This document shows, one piece after another, positions 11,215 to 21,908 of a DNA stretch of 64,000 bases (positions are counted from its first letter, which is position 1; every line of letters starts with the position of its first letter). The translations under genes were made by a program, and so were the position numbers. The notes beneath the pieces are model-generated. The model was not told the DNA's origin, searched no databases, and saw only the letters and a program-made list of their open reading frames with translations. This DNA is from Branchipolynoe longqiensis (lineage: Eukaryota; Annelida; Polychaeta; Phyllodocida; Polynoidae): NCBI GenBank assembly GCA_030323885.1, contig JASIRB010003302.1, forward strand, positions 1-64,000, written 5' to 3'.

Positions 11215-11345
11215 CATGCATCCAGCGATTCAAGATAACAGTGGGTAGGACGTTGGGGGCCAGAAGGGCAGAAGTGTGAGTTCGAGGCCTGGTGCAGGCA
11301 CACTATTTCCCTTTGATTTCCACCCTTAAGGCATTGGTACCATTA
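11215..11345 (+). mobile_element. Possible tRNA-derived SINE head, second type
   Basis: A B-box-like GTGAGTTCGAGGCCTGG lies about 35 bp downstream of GATAACAGTGGGTAGGAC, which could be a decayed A box. No 3' half is recognised and no tRNA cloverleaf can be completed, so this is tentative. Confidence 0.3.
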
Positions 11346-11397
11346 CCAGAATACAACACAACACTCATTCAACACCATTATCATCATCAACAATCCC

Positions 11398-11752
11398 TTA
11401 AAGCTGCATAGTCTGATCACACGTCACATTTTCAAAACCAAAGCAATTATGTAGCTTTGATTCTGCATATCTAACTTAGATACTGGTGCACTTATTACAC
11501 ACTTGTCGCCACATAGAAGGGGACACTGAGTCAATTTAATAGAACCTGTTATTGCAGAAGCCTATGGTGTCAGAGTTTTGGCTTGCCAAAATTAATTTGA
11601 CATGTTTTAACTTCAAATATGTCAAATGTTAGCCATTTAAAATAAAAGTCACTTCAAATGAAAGTAAGGTAGATTATAATAATGATCAATTTAATATATT
11701 TATTTCATAAAAAATTACAGAAACTCAAAACCATCGGACTATGTAACATTAA
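11398..11752 (+). mobile_element. TTAA-bounded 355-bp element, copy 1
   Basis: A non-coding element with short inverted ends related to AGTTGCATAGTCCGATG, lying between TTAA tetranucleotides at 11398-11401 and 11749-11752. The interior is AT-rich and matches 29762-30116 throughout, including ACCAGAACCTGTTA-like and TTTTGGCTTGCCAAAA-like blocks. TTAA target duplication is the hallmark of piggyBac-like transposition, but these ends do not look like the usual CCC-starting piggyBac ends, so the superfamily is uncertain. Confidence 0.75.
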
Positions 11753-11879
11753 CAATGAGGGTTATTGCGGCACCACAGATGACTTTCCAACCAGGTTTCT
11801 CCAGGTTCTCCTGTTCCCCACCGCCCTCTGGGATTTGACAAAACTCAAGGCCTGTCCATTCCCTGATGTCGCTAACTAA

Positions 11880-12154
11880 TGCCAAGTACACACCTACCTT
11901 TTATGATTCGCGCACTAAAACTCGCGACTCGACCCGACCCGCTTAAAACTGAAAACGGGCCGATTCATTTTTCAAATCGCGAATCGCAATCGTAATCGGC
12001 CCGTTTTAGCCCTAAAACTGAGTTTTTAGTCGGGAATCGCAATTGCTAGGTGTGCGCGGGGAGTGCACACCTAGCGATTTTTGTGTGCGAAATGGGCAGT
12101 TTTAGATCGTATATGGTAGGTGGGTGCGCACAAACGGTAGGTGTGTACCTGGCA
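11880..12154. mobile_element. Harbinger-type MITE, 275 bp, TSD TAA
   Basis: The ends are TGCCAAGTACACACCTACC and, inverted, TGCCAGGTACACACCTACCG, flanked by TAA at 11877-11879 and 12155-12157. The interior has the CGCGAATCGCAATCG and GGCCCGTTTTAG blocks also found in the last 250 bp of the 35940-40403 element. It has no ORF. It lies about 45 bp downstream of the HECW exon's splice donor (minus strand), inside the intron. Confidence 0.92.
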
Positions 12155-12199
12155 TAACTAACGCAACATATTAACTCAGACACTGTCATGCAGCCTTAC

Positions 12200-12369
12200 C
12201 TCGCTGGCCCAGCCCGGGTTCGTCGTGTTGGCCTGGATGGAGGTCCGCGCCTCCTGGCCGTGGTGGGTGAGTCGTGGAAAGCTGGACCGCTTCCCCGGCT
12301 GAATGGACATCTTTACGTAAGGGTCCGGGTTGAAGAACATACCCCGCTTCAGGTAGCGCGCAGTCATCT
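12200..12369 (-). CDS. HECW: HECW-family E3 ubiquitin ligase, C2-domain exon
   Basis: This is a 170-bp internal exon on the minus strand. The acceptor is CTTTCAG (12370-12376) and the donor is GAG|GTAAGG (intron starts at 12199). The open frame covers 56 codons after two leading bases and ends on a codon boundary. The peptide contains [18 protein letters not shown], then THHGQEAR and [10 protein letters not shown]. This is the start of the C2 domain of HECW1/HECW2 (NEDL) ligases as I know them. In that family C2 binds membranes or phospholipids, and WW and HECT domains further along bind substrate and transfer ubiquitin. The next C2 strands and all other exons were not found in the window. 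An intronless retrocopy is excluded by the splice sites and flanking introns. The MITE (12154) and the 57-bp satellite (about 12405) come within about 45 bp of its two ends. Confidence 0.9.
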
Positions 12370-12404
12370 CTGAAAGATATGGAGCGTGGAGTCAGGTGAG
12401 TAAG

Positions 12405-13145
12405 GGGCATTGATGAGGGGGTTCTGTATTATATTAGGGAAAAGGCAGCATTGGGAACAAGGGGCATTAATGAGGGGGTTCTGTATTATATTAGGGAAAA
12501 GGCAGCATTGGGAACAAGGGGCATTAATGTGGGGGTTCTGTATTATATTAGGGAAAAGGCAGCATTGGGAACAAGGGGCATTAATGAGGGGGTTCTGTAT
12601 TATATTAGGGAAAAGGCAGCATTGGGAACAAGGGGCATTAATGAGGGGGTTCTGTATTATATTAGGGAAAAGGCAGCATTGGGAACAAGGGGCATTAATG
12701 AGGGGGTTCTGTATTATGCAAGAGAAAAGGCAGCATTGGGAACAAGGGGCATTAACAAGGGTGTTCTGTATTATGGCAAAGAAAAGGCAGCATTCGGAAT
12801 AAGGGGAATTAATAAGGGTGTTCTGTATTATACTAGAGAAATGACAGCATTGGGAACAAGTGGCATTAACGAGGGCGGTCTGTATTATGCAAGAGAAAAG
12901 GCAGCATTGGGAGCGTTAATGAGGAAGTTCTGTATTATACAACAGACAATACAGTATTGGGAACAGGGAGCATTAATGAGGGGGGTCTGTATTATACCAG
13001 AGAAAATGCAGTATTGTGAACAAGGGGTATTAATGAGGGTGTTCTGTATTATACCAGAAAAAAAGGCAGTATTGTGAACAAGGGGCATTAATGAGGGTGT
13101 TCTGTATTATGCCAGAAAAAAGGCAGTATTGTGAACCAGGAGCAT
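12405..13145 (+). repeat. 57-bp satellite
   Basis: About 13 copies of a unit starting ATTAATGAGGGGGTTCTG and continuing with TATTAGGGAAAAGGCAGC. The first six are nearly identical, and the later ones diverge and vary in length. The 19-codon periodic ORFs exist only because 57 is divisible by three. It starts about 35 bp upstream of the HECW acceptor. Confidence 0.95.
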
Positions 13146-13179
13146 TTTTTTTTTTTGAGCGTGAATGAGTGTGGCTTTA

Positions 13180-13415
13180 TCTCTTACCAACACGGGTACT
13201 CAGTTCTGACAAGGTGAACTCCGTGTGCTTGTATTGTGCTGCGTCACAAAGGTACCATGTAGGTAGCATCGTGTAAAATATCCCATTCAGTCATATTGGC
13301 GCTGAGCCAAACAACCGGGCCTTGTTCTACCAAAAAGATGCTGAACACGACCCGAGGTAGTAAGTAATAAGTGTCACTTTAGTCAGTGTTCGTTTGGCTC
13401 GGTTCTGGATAAAAA
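13180..13415 (-). mobile_element. Degenerate SINE-1
   Basis: Recognisable pieces are ATCCCATTCAGTCATATTGG, GCTGAGCCAAAC, GGCCTTGTTCTAC and TAATAAGTGTCA, in minus orientation. Tail and head are lost. Confidence 0.5.
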
Positions 13416-13555
13416 GCCATTTAGATCATAATTAAGTAATATTCATCAAGTTCTACACATCCCGTAATTCTGTAAACCATTAATGTTCTTTGTGTAGAAA
13501 CACATGGTATCCATATGTCATAGAAATATATGTGCAATTTTGTATAAGGCAGTTC

Positions 13556-16500
13556 TACTCACAGCAACATCAGGTGAAGACCAGTGTGGTTTGTAGTGTT
13601 GCATACACTAACATGGTTCTACACACAGTGACATCAGGGGCCGTATGCAGGAGTCAGTGTTAGCGAAGCAAAACGGTGTTTGGAGGGAATTCCGGTTTAG
13701 CGGCGAAAAAATGGTATGCACGAGTCAGTGTTAGGCCTAACACCAAAGGCTTAACCGGTGTTACCTTACCCCTAAAAAATATCAGGTTTAGCGAATTTAT
13801 TAGGCCCAAATCTATTCAATGCGACCATATTTAACAGAATTAGATACGCAATAAGTGAAATTTATTCAAATTAACCCTAAATTCGAACCCTCCTTAAGGC
13901 TACCGCCGCATTGGCGGCGATATTACTAGTTATATTTTCGAATCGACGAACGTAATGTAAACAAATCGCCGCCGCCGCTGCGTTCCATACTGGCAGCGGC
14001 GGCGATTTGTTTACATTACGTTCGTCGATTCGAAAATATAACTAGTAATATCGCCGCCAATGCGCCGGTAGCCTTAAGGAGGGTTCGAATTTAGGGTTAA
14101 TTTGAATAAATTTCACTTGTTGCGTATTTAATTCTGTTAAATATGATAGCATTTAATAGATATAAGCCTAAAATATGGGTACAGACGCAGAGGGATTTCC
14201 CAAATCTATAAATAATTTCACGTTTAGCTAAAATGTAAGTGTTACGCGCTCCTGCATATGACTTGACACAGTTCCTGACATCGGCGATAGCTAATCGGTA
14301 ATAGGCTGTAACACCAAACCCCGCTAACACTGACTCCTGCATACGGGCCCAGGTGGAGACCAGTGTGGTTTGTAGTGTTACATACACCAACATGGTTCTA
14401 CACACAGCAACATCAGGTGGAGATCACAGTGTGTGGCTGTAAGTGTTACATATACCAACATGGTTCTACACACAGCGACATCAGGTGGAGACCAGTGCCT
14501 GGCTTGGAGTGTTATATACACCAACATGGTTCTACTCACAGCAACATCAGGTGGAGATCAGAGTGTGTGGCTTGTAGTGTTGCATACACCAACATGGTTC
14601 GACACACAGCAACATCAGGTGGAGATCACAGCGTGGCTTGTAGTGTTACATACACAAACATGGTTCTACACACAGGGACATCAGGTGGAGATCACAATGT
14701 GGCTTGTAGTGTTACATACACTGACATGGTTCTACACACAGTGACATCAGGTGGAGATCACAGTGTGTGGCTTGTAGTGTTGCATACACCAACATGGTTC
14801 TACACACAGCAACATCAGGTGGAGATCATAGCATGGCTTGTAGTGTTACATACACTGACATGGTTCTACACACAGGGACATCCGGTGGAGATCACAATGT
14901 GGCTTGTAGTGTTACATATACTAACATGGTTCTACACACAGTGACATCAGGTGGAGACCAGTGTCTGGCGTGTAGTGTTACATACACCAACATGGTTCTA
15001 CTCACAGCAACATCAGGTGGAGATCACAGTGTGGCTTGTAGTATTACATACACTAACATGGTTCTACACAGAGCGACATCAGGTGGAAATCACAGTGTGT
15101 GGCTTGTAGTGTTACATACACCAACATGGTTCTACACACAACGACATCAGGTGGAGATCACAGTGTGTGGCTTGTAGTGTTACATACACCAACATGGTTC
15201 TACTCACAACGACATCAGGTGGAGATCACAGTGTGTGGCTTTATGTGTTACATACACCAACATGGTTCTACACACAGTGACATCAGGTGGAGATCACAGC
15301 GTGTGGCTTGTAGTGTTACATACACCAACATGGTTCTACACACATCGACTTCAGGTGGAGATCACATCGTGGCTTGTAGTGTTACATACACTAACATGGT
15401 TCTACTCACAGCAACATCAGGTGGAGATCACAGCATGGCTTGTAGTGTTACATACACCAACATGGTTCTACACACAGGAACATCAGGTGGAGATCACAGA
15501 GTGGCTTGTAGTGTTGTATATACTAACAAGTAACATGGTTCTACACACAGCGACATCAGGTGGAGATCACAGCATGGCTTGTGGTGTTACATACACTAAC
15601 ATTGTTCTACACACAGTGACATCAGGTGGAGATCACAGTGTGTGGCTTGTAGTGTTGCATACACCAACATGGTTCTACACAAAGTGACATCAGGTGGAGA
15701 TCACAGTGTGGCTTGTAGTGTTACATACACTAACATGGTTCTACACACAGGGACATTGGGTGGAGATCACAGTGTGGCTTGTAGTGTTACATACACTAAC
15801 ATGGTTCTACACACAGCGGCATCAAGTGGGGATCACATCATGTAGTTTGTAGTGTTACATACACTAACACGGTTCTATTCCCAGCGACATCAGGTGGAGA
15901 TCATAGTGTGGCTTGTAGTGTTACATACACTAACACGGTTCTATTCCCAGCGACATCAGGTGGATATCATAGTGTGGCTTGTAGTGTTACATATACCAAC
16001 ATGGTTCTACATACAGTGACATGAGGTGGAGATCACAGTGTGTGGCTTGTAGTATTACATACACTAACATGGTTCTACACACAGGGACATCCGGTGGAGA
16101 TCACAATGTGGCTTGTAGTGTTACATTCACTAACATGGTTCTACACACAGTGACATCAGTTTGAGACCAGCGTCTGGGTGTAGTGTTACATACACCAACA
16201 TGGTTCTACTCACAGCGACATCAGGTGGAGATCACAGTGTGGCTTGTAGTATTACATACACTAACATGGTTCTACACAGAGCGACATCAGGTGGAGATCA
16301 CAGTGTGTGGCTTGTAGTGTTACATACACCAACATGGTTCTACTTACAACGACATCAGGTGGAGATCACAGTGTGTGGCTTTATGTGTTACATGCACCAA
16401 CATGGTTCTACACACAGTGACATCAGGTGGAGATCACAGTGTGTGCCTTGTAGTGTTACATACACCAACATGGTTCTACACACATCGACATCAGGTGGAG

Positions 16501-17485
16501 ATCACATCGTGGCTTGTAGTGTTACATACACTAACATGGTTCTACTCACAGCAACATCAGGTGGAGATCACAGCATGGCTTGTAGTGTTACATACACCGA
16601 CATGGTTCTACACACAGGAACATCAGGTGGAGATCACAGAGTGGCTTGTAGTGTTGTATATACTAACACGTAACATGGTTCTACACACAGCGCCATCAGG
16701 TGGAGATCACAGCATGGCTTGTGGTGTTACATACACTAACATTGTTCTACACACAGTGACATCAGGTGGAGATCACAGTGTGTGGCTTGTAGTGTTGCAT
16801 ACACCAACATGGTTCTACACACAGCGATATCAGGTGGAGATCACAGTGTGGCTTGTAGTGTTACATACACTAACATGGTTCTACACACAGGGACATTGGG
16901 TGGAGATCACAGTGTGGCTTGTAGTGTTACATACACTAACATGGTTCTACACACAGCGGCATCAAGTGGGGATCACAGCATGTATTTTCTAGTGTTACAT
17001 ACACTAACACGGTTCTATTCCCAGCGACATCAGGTGGAGATCATAGTGTGGCTTGTAGTGTTACATATACCAACATGGTTCTACATACAGTGACATGAGG
17101 TGGAGATCACAGTGTGTGGCTTGTAGTATTACATACACTAACATGGTTCTACACACAGCGACATCAGGTGGAGATCACAGTGTGTGGCTTGTAGTGTTAC
17201 GTACACTAACATGGTTCTACATACAGTGACATGAGGCGGAGATCACAGTGTGTGGCTTGTAGTATTACATACACTAACATGGTTCTACATACAGCGACAT
17301 GAGGTGGAGATCACAGTGTGTGGCTTGTAGTATTAGATACACTAACACGGTTCTACTCACAGCGACATCAGGTGGAGATCACAGCGTGGCTTGTAGTATT
17401 ACATACACTAACATGGTTCTACACACAGCGACATCAGGTGGAGATCACAGTGTGTGGCTTGTAGTGTTACGTACACTAACAGGCA
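13556..17485 (+). repeat. 66-68-bp satellite with 1.14-kb higher-order repeat
   Basis: Roughly 48 copies of a unit with CATGGTTCTACACACAGCG, ACATCAGGTGGAGATCACAG and GGCTTGTAGTGTTACATACA. Unit length alternates between 66 and 68 bp (GTGTGGC versus GTGTGTGGC), which breaks reading frames. The blocks around 15181-15880 and 16321-17020 match base for base over long stretches at an offset of exactly 1140 bp. Upstream the offset is about 1208, because the first block has one extra unit. The array is interrupted at 13639-14349 by a foldback element. The many ORFs are not genes. Confidence 0.95.
13639..14349. mobile_element. 711-bp foldback (hairpin) element, TSD CAGG
   Basis: The two halves are near-perfect inverted repeats of about 350 bp around a loop of roughly 13 bp near 13979-13991 (CGTTCCATACTGG). 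The termini share GTATGCAGGAGTCAGTGTTA preceded by GGCC or GGCCC. CAGG flanks both ends (13635-13638 and 14350-14353). Removing the element and one CAGG restores the satellite consensus ACATCAGGTGGAGACC, so this is a true insertion. There is no ORF for a transposase, so it must be mobilised in trans. Superfamily is not assigned. Confidence 0.92.
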
Positions 17486-17520
17486 TAATCTGAAGAAACA
17501 TCAATCTCACTCAATCGGTG

Positions 17521-17836
17521 ACTGCTTGTTTTACTGCCTAGCAACAACTGAGGTCGTATAATGACGGGCACCTATCGATCTCTGATAGTGCCCACTCATG
17601 GTTAATTTATAGTACTGTCCCACTGAGGTACCATATTGCTGTGACCCTAACCCTGGTGCTCCAACTGTGGCGTCTGATTGTGTTGTTGAACCATTACAAA
17701 GCTGCACCGAGAGCGGAGTGTCACTTCTTGGTAATCTGACCTCTGTTGTTGCTAGAGCGTTAAACCACAACCACTCACACCAACGCAGCCGCCCTGGGGT
17801 GAGGTCAAATGCTACTAGGACATAAAACCCCAAAGT
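17521..17836. mobile_element. Opposed SINE tail fragments at satellite end
   Basis: 17521-17640 is a minus-orientation SINE-1 3' domain (TTTTACTGCCTAGCAAC, then GTGCCCACTCATGG and TACTGTCCCACTG). 17800-17836 is a plus-orientation tail (GAGGTCAAATGCTACTAGG, then ACATAAAACCCC). Between them lies a different tail-like GCTAGAGCGTTAAACCACAA. The 66-68-bp satellite stops about 35 bp before this block. Confidence 0.6.
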
Positions 17837-18555
17837 GTGCACGATTAACATGGCACCTGACGATATAAAGACATGGACAGATTAGATGAATTGAAACATC
17901 TGAACTACTCGAGTTGGCATCAACTAAGCCGCATTAAGTAAGGCACGTGGTAGTCTAGGAATTATGCAAATATTGCATTCATTTTAATTAACAACCAATA
18001 TAATATACTCCTCTTAAAATTGCATTGACTGATGTCTTAGAATGTCTGTAATGTGGGGGGATAAATATACAAGTCCATTGTTAAGATCTACTGTACCTTA
18101 CTTTCGAACAACTCCGATTAAAATTGCCACCTTTGAAGATATTTGGAATTGAGAACATGCCAAATTAAATTTGGTGTACATACTAAAATGTGGAGTACCA
18201 TGTACTTCAGCAGTAACCTGTTCTCTGAAATTGACTTAGTATTCTAAGTATCGATGTTGGATATGTAGGATCGCATCTCGGGAAGTGTTCGGTTCAGACA
18301 AGTTGATGCCCTAATCTGTAATCGCACTGCGCAGCGTTACAAGTTAATAGGAAAGAAAAGGGTCGTAGATCTTCTCAATTGCATTTTAAATCTTAGCATA
18401 GATCTAAATGCAACATTTATTTCTATTATCAACATTTCAAAACTAAAAGATATTTAAAAGAAGTAATTAATTATTTTACTATTTTAATTTTATACTTGAA
18501 TTTTACTTGCAAAATTAGTGTGGTCTATCCTTCAATGAAATACCGACCCTAGATG
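17837..18555 (-). other. AT-rich DNA with a decayed TTAA-element copy
   Basis: 18080-18290 matches the TTAA-bounded element in inverse orientation at low identity (CTTCAGCAGTAACCTGTTCT, TGACTTAGTATTC). The rest is unique AT-rich sequence, with no exon recognised. Confidence 0.5.
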
Positions 18556-18599
18556 CCTGAACTTAATGCAGGGTGAAACTGATTCAAGTCTACGACAAA

Positions 18600-18785
18600 T
18601 TGTCAGGGATGCCGACAGCGTTCTGCGCACATGCGCACGTTGGCACGGAGCAGGTAACGGACCAATCAGAGGTGGGGGTGCTTTATTGGTGGGTCACGTG
18701 ACACAACCGGGCGCTGATTGGTGTTTAGTTCACAATTACGACTGGGCAGGTGAACGGGTAATTAAATAAGAGAGCAGTCATTGGA
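18600..18785 (+). promoter_or_regulatory. Candidate promoter: NRF1, CCAAT, E-box, TATA-like
   Basis: Within 150 bp there are TGCGCACATGCGCA (18624-18637, an NRF1-type palindrome), CCAAT at 18662, inverted CCAAT boxes at 18685 and 18717, TCACGTGAC (E-box core 18695-18700) and ATTAAATAAG (18761-18770) at the end. The order suits plus-strand initiation near 18790, which is where the 16-18-bp satellite begins. No transcript or exon could be identified. Confidence 0.4.
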
Positions 18786-20900
18786 GCAGGAGGGTCAGTG
18801 TGGCAGGGGGGTCAGTGTGGGAGGGGGTCAGTGTGGTAGGGGGGTCAGTGGGTAGGGGAATCAGTGTGGTAGGGGGTCAGTGTGGTAGGGTGGCCAGTGT
18901 GGTAGGGGGTCAGTGTGGTAGGGGATCAGTGTGACTGGTGGTCATGTGGCAGGAGGATCAGTGTGGGTGGTTGTGGCCAGTGTGGTAGGGGGGTCATTGT
19001 GATAGGGGGGTCATTGTGGTATGGGGTCATGTGGTATGAGGGTCAGTGTGGTAGGAGGTCAGTGTGGTAAGGAGTCAATGTGGTAGGGGGTCAGTGTGGT
19101 AGGGGATCAGTGTGGTAGGGGGGTCAGTGTGGTATGGGGTCAGTGTGGAAGGAGGTCAGTATGGATATGATGGTCAGTGTGGTAGGGGGGTCAGTGTGGT
19201 AGGTGATCAGTGTGGTAAGAAGTCAATGTGGTAGGGGGTCAGTGTGGTAGGGGGGCAGTGCGGTAGGGAGGTCAGTGTGGGAGGGGGTCAGTGTGGTAGG
19301 GCGGTCAGTGTGGTAGGGGGGTCAGTGTGATGCGATGGTCAGTGTGGTAGGAGGATCAGTGTGGTAGTGTGGCCAGTGTGGTAGGAGGGTCATTGTGATA
19401 GGCGGTCATTGTAGTATGGTGTCAGTGTGGATATGATGGGCAATGTGGTAGGGGGGTCAGTGTGGTAGGTGGTCAGTGTGGTAAGGAGTCAGTGTGATGG
19501 AGGGGTCAGTGTGGTAGGATGGTCAGTGTGGTCAGGGGGTCAGTGTGGTATGGGGTCAGTGTGGTAGGGGGGTCAGTGTGATAGGGGGGTCATTGTGGTA
19601 TGGGGAGTGTGGTATGAGGGTCAGTGTGGTAGGGGGTCAGTGTGGATATGATGGTCAGTGTGGTAGGGGGTTCAATGTGGTAGGTGGTCAGTGAGGTAAG
19701 GTCAGTGTGATAGGGGGAGTGTGGTAGGAGGATCAGTTTGGTTGGGGAGTCAGTGTGGTATGGGGTCAGTGTGGTCAGGTGTGGTAGGGGGTCAGTGTGG
19801 CATGGGGTCAGTGTGGTAGGGGGTCAGTGTGGTAGGGGGGTCAGTGTGGTTGGGGGGTTAGTGTGGTAGGGGGTCAGTGTGGGTAGGGGGGTCAGTGTGG
19901 TGGGATGATCAGTGTGGTAGTGGGTCAGTGTGGTAGAGTGGCCGGTCTGGTAGGGGTCATTGTGGTAGGTCGACCAGTGTGGTAGGGGGGTCAGTGTGGC
20001 ATGGGGGTCAGTGGTAGGAGGATCAGTGTGGTAGTGTGGCCAGTGTGGTAGGAGGGTCATTGTGATAGGGGGGTCATTGTGGTATGGGGTCAGTGTGGTC
20101 GGGGGGTCAGTGTGGATATGATGGTAAGTGTGGTAGGGGGGTCAGTGTGGTAGGTGGTCAGTGTGGTAAGGAGTCAGTGTGATGGAGGGGTCAGTGTGGT
20201 AGGGGGTCAATGTGGTAGGGGGGTCAGTGTGGTAGGTGTGGTAGTGTGGTAGGGGCTTCAGTGTGTAGGATGGTCAGTGTGGTAGGGGGGTCACAGTGTG
20301 GTCAGGGGGATCAATGTGTAGATGGTCAGTGGGTAGGGGGTCAATGTGTGGTCAGTGTGGGGTAGGGTGGTCAGTGTGGTATATGGTCAGTGTGGTAGGG
20401 GGGCCAGTGGTAGGGGGTCAGTGTGGTAGGTCAGGGTGTGGTCAGTATGGTAGGTGGTCAGTGTGGTATGAGGGTCAGTGTGGCATCGGGTCAGTGTGGT
20501 AGGGGGTCAATGTGGTATGGGGGGGTCAGTGTGGTAGGGGTCAATGTGGTAGGGGGTCAGTGTGGTAGTGGGTAAGGGTCAGTGTGAGGGTCAGTGTGAC
20601 ATGGGGTCAGTGTGGGTAGGGGGTCAGTGTGGTAGGAGGGTCAGTGTGGTAGGTGGTCAGTGTGGTAGGAGGGTCAGTGTGGTAGGAGGGTCAGTGTGAC
20701 ATGGGGTCAGTGTGGTAGGGGGTCAGTGTGGTAGGAGGGTCAGTGTGGTAGGAGGGTCAGTGTGGTAGGAAGGTCAGTGTGGCATGGGGTCAGTGTGGTA
20801 GGGGGTCAGTGTGGTAGGTCGACCAGTGTGGTAGGGGGGTCAGTGGGGTAGGGCGGTCAGTGTGGTAGGAGGGTCAGTGCGGTAGGAGGATCAATGGTCA
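18786..20900 (+). repeat. 16-18-bp GGTCAGTGTGGTAGGGG satellite
   Basis: About 2.1 kb of units varying from 14 to 20 bp, with recurring longer blocks (for example GTGTGGATATGATGGTCAG at about 19147, 19428, 19640 and 20110). The plus strand is G-rich and nearly free of A/C runs. ORFs are artefacts. Confidence 0.95.
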
Positions 20901-21407
20901 CGTGATAGCAGGCTGGTCAGAAGGTGGCGGGGCGGGGGGGGGGGCATACAGGGGTGGAGGGGGGAGGTCGTGAAGCTGCTCTGCTTCCTTGCTTGTTGAC
21001 AGCACTTTGACAGTTCACCTTTCCCGATTAATGGCTCCAGGCTGAAGTCGGACGTCATCCCACTCAGGACTCTGGTGATAGGGGTTCAACCCCCATATCG
21101 CGCGACAACTAGTTCGTACAATCATTTCACATGCACGTCTATCAGTATCATGCTAAATAATTCAGACAAAAATAAGGTGTAATACATAAGATTGCTAAGA
21201 AGTATCAGCACCACCAAACAAACTAGATAATTAAGATTACAGCAAATCAAGCACAAAAAGTGAAGATGGAACGAATACCTGACAGACACGCAGTGGTTGA
21301 CAGACGAGAGCTATGAACGATAGCAGCACACCTCTACACTGTCCAGTTGGTGATCAGCTCGGTAGAAGTTGGTTGTTATGGTTACTGGGACACTCCCACA
21401 AATACTA
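20901..21407. other. Unique segment before the DIRS element
   Basis: Starts with a poly-G stretch (20929-20944). A B-box-like AGGGGTTCAACCCCC near 21080 could be a tRNA or SINE remnant but has no matching A box. No coding exon was recognised. Confidence 0.35.
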
Positions 21408-21690
21408 AAAGATTCTGCTATTAACATGCAGCAGAATAGAGATTATTTTGGTAAGAAAGGCCACGAGGGGCCAGCGGCTACTAGATGTCGCCTCGGTAGA
21501 GCTTTTGTCATTTTTTGTAGTATTTTGGTCTCAGTCACGCAGTTGTTTATCGGGTGGGTTATTCGTATAACAGGGTGGGCCGCTGGGCCCTCGTGGCCTT
21601 TCTTACCATAATAATCTATATTCTGCTGCATGTTAATATCAGAATCTTTTATTATTGTGGTAATTGGCCACGAGGGCCAGCCGCTGCTTT
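21408..21690. repeat. DIRS left terminal inverted repeats / complementary region
   Basis: Arm 21408-21477 and arm 21581-21649 are reverse complements over about 70 bp, sharing TTAACATGCAGCAGAATA and AAGAAAGGCCACGAGG. The 103-bp spacer holds the segment (GATGTCGCCTCGGTAGA) that matches the element's right end. A third partial copy, GGTAATTGGCCACGAGGGCC, follows at 21659. Confidence 0.85.
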
Positions 21691-21908
21691 GTATTGCTAC
21701 TATGTGCCTTTGACCATTTTATTTGTTGGCAATAAACGCTTCTTAACCATATGCTTCTGGTTTAGGGTTTTTTATTTTTCAACAACAGCTTTCCCCCTCA
21801 CACTCGCAGGTGTCTTCCACTACATTTCCCTTCAGTTACTGCCTTGGTTGCACTATAGGTACTACTCAGTACTGTCCCAGTCCGTCACCTTACTGGAGGC
21901 TGGTTTTC

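Noticed and set aside
12410..13077. 130- and 208-codon periodic ORFs
   Set aside because: The 57-bp period equals 19 codons, so two frames stay open by arithmetic. There is no sign of selection, since both frames are equally open.
14363..17493. A family of ORFs with HTPTWFYTQ / TYTNMVLHT repeats
   Set aside because: Products of the 66-68-bp satellite. 66 divides by three and the 68-bp units break the frame, which matches where the ORFs stop.
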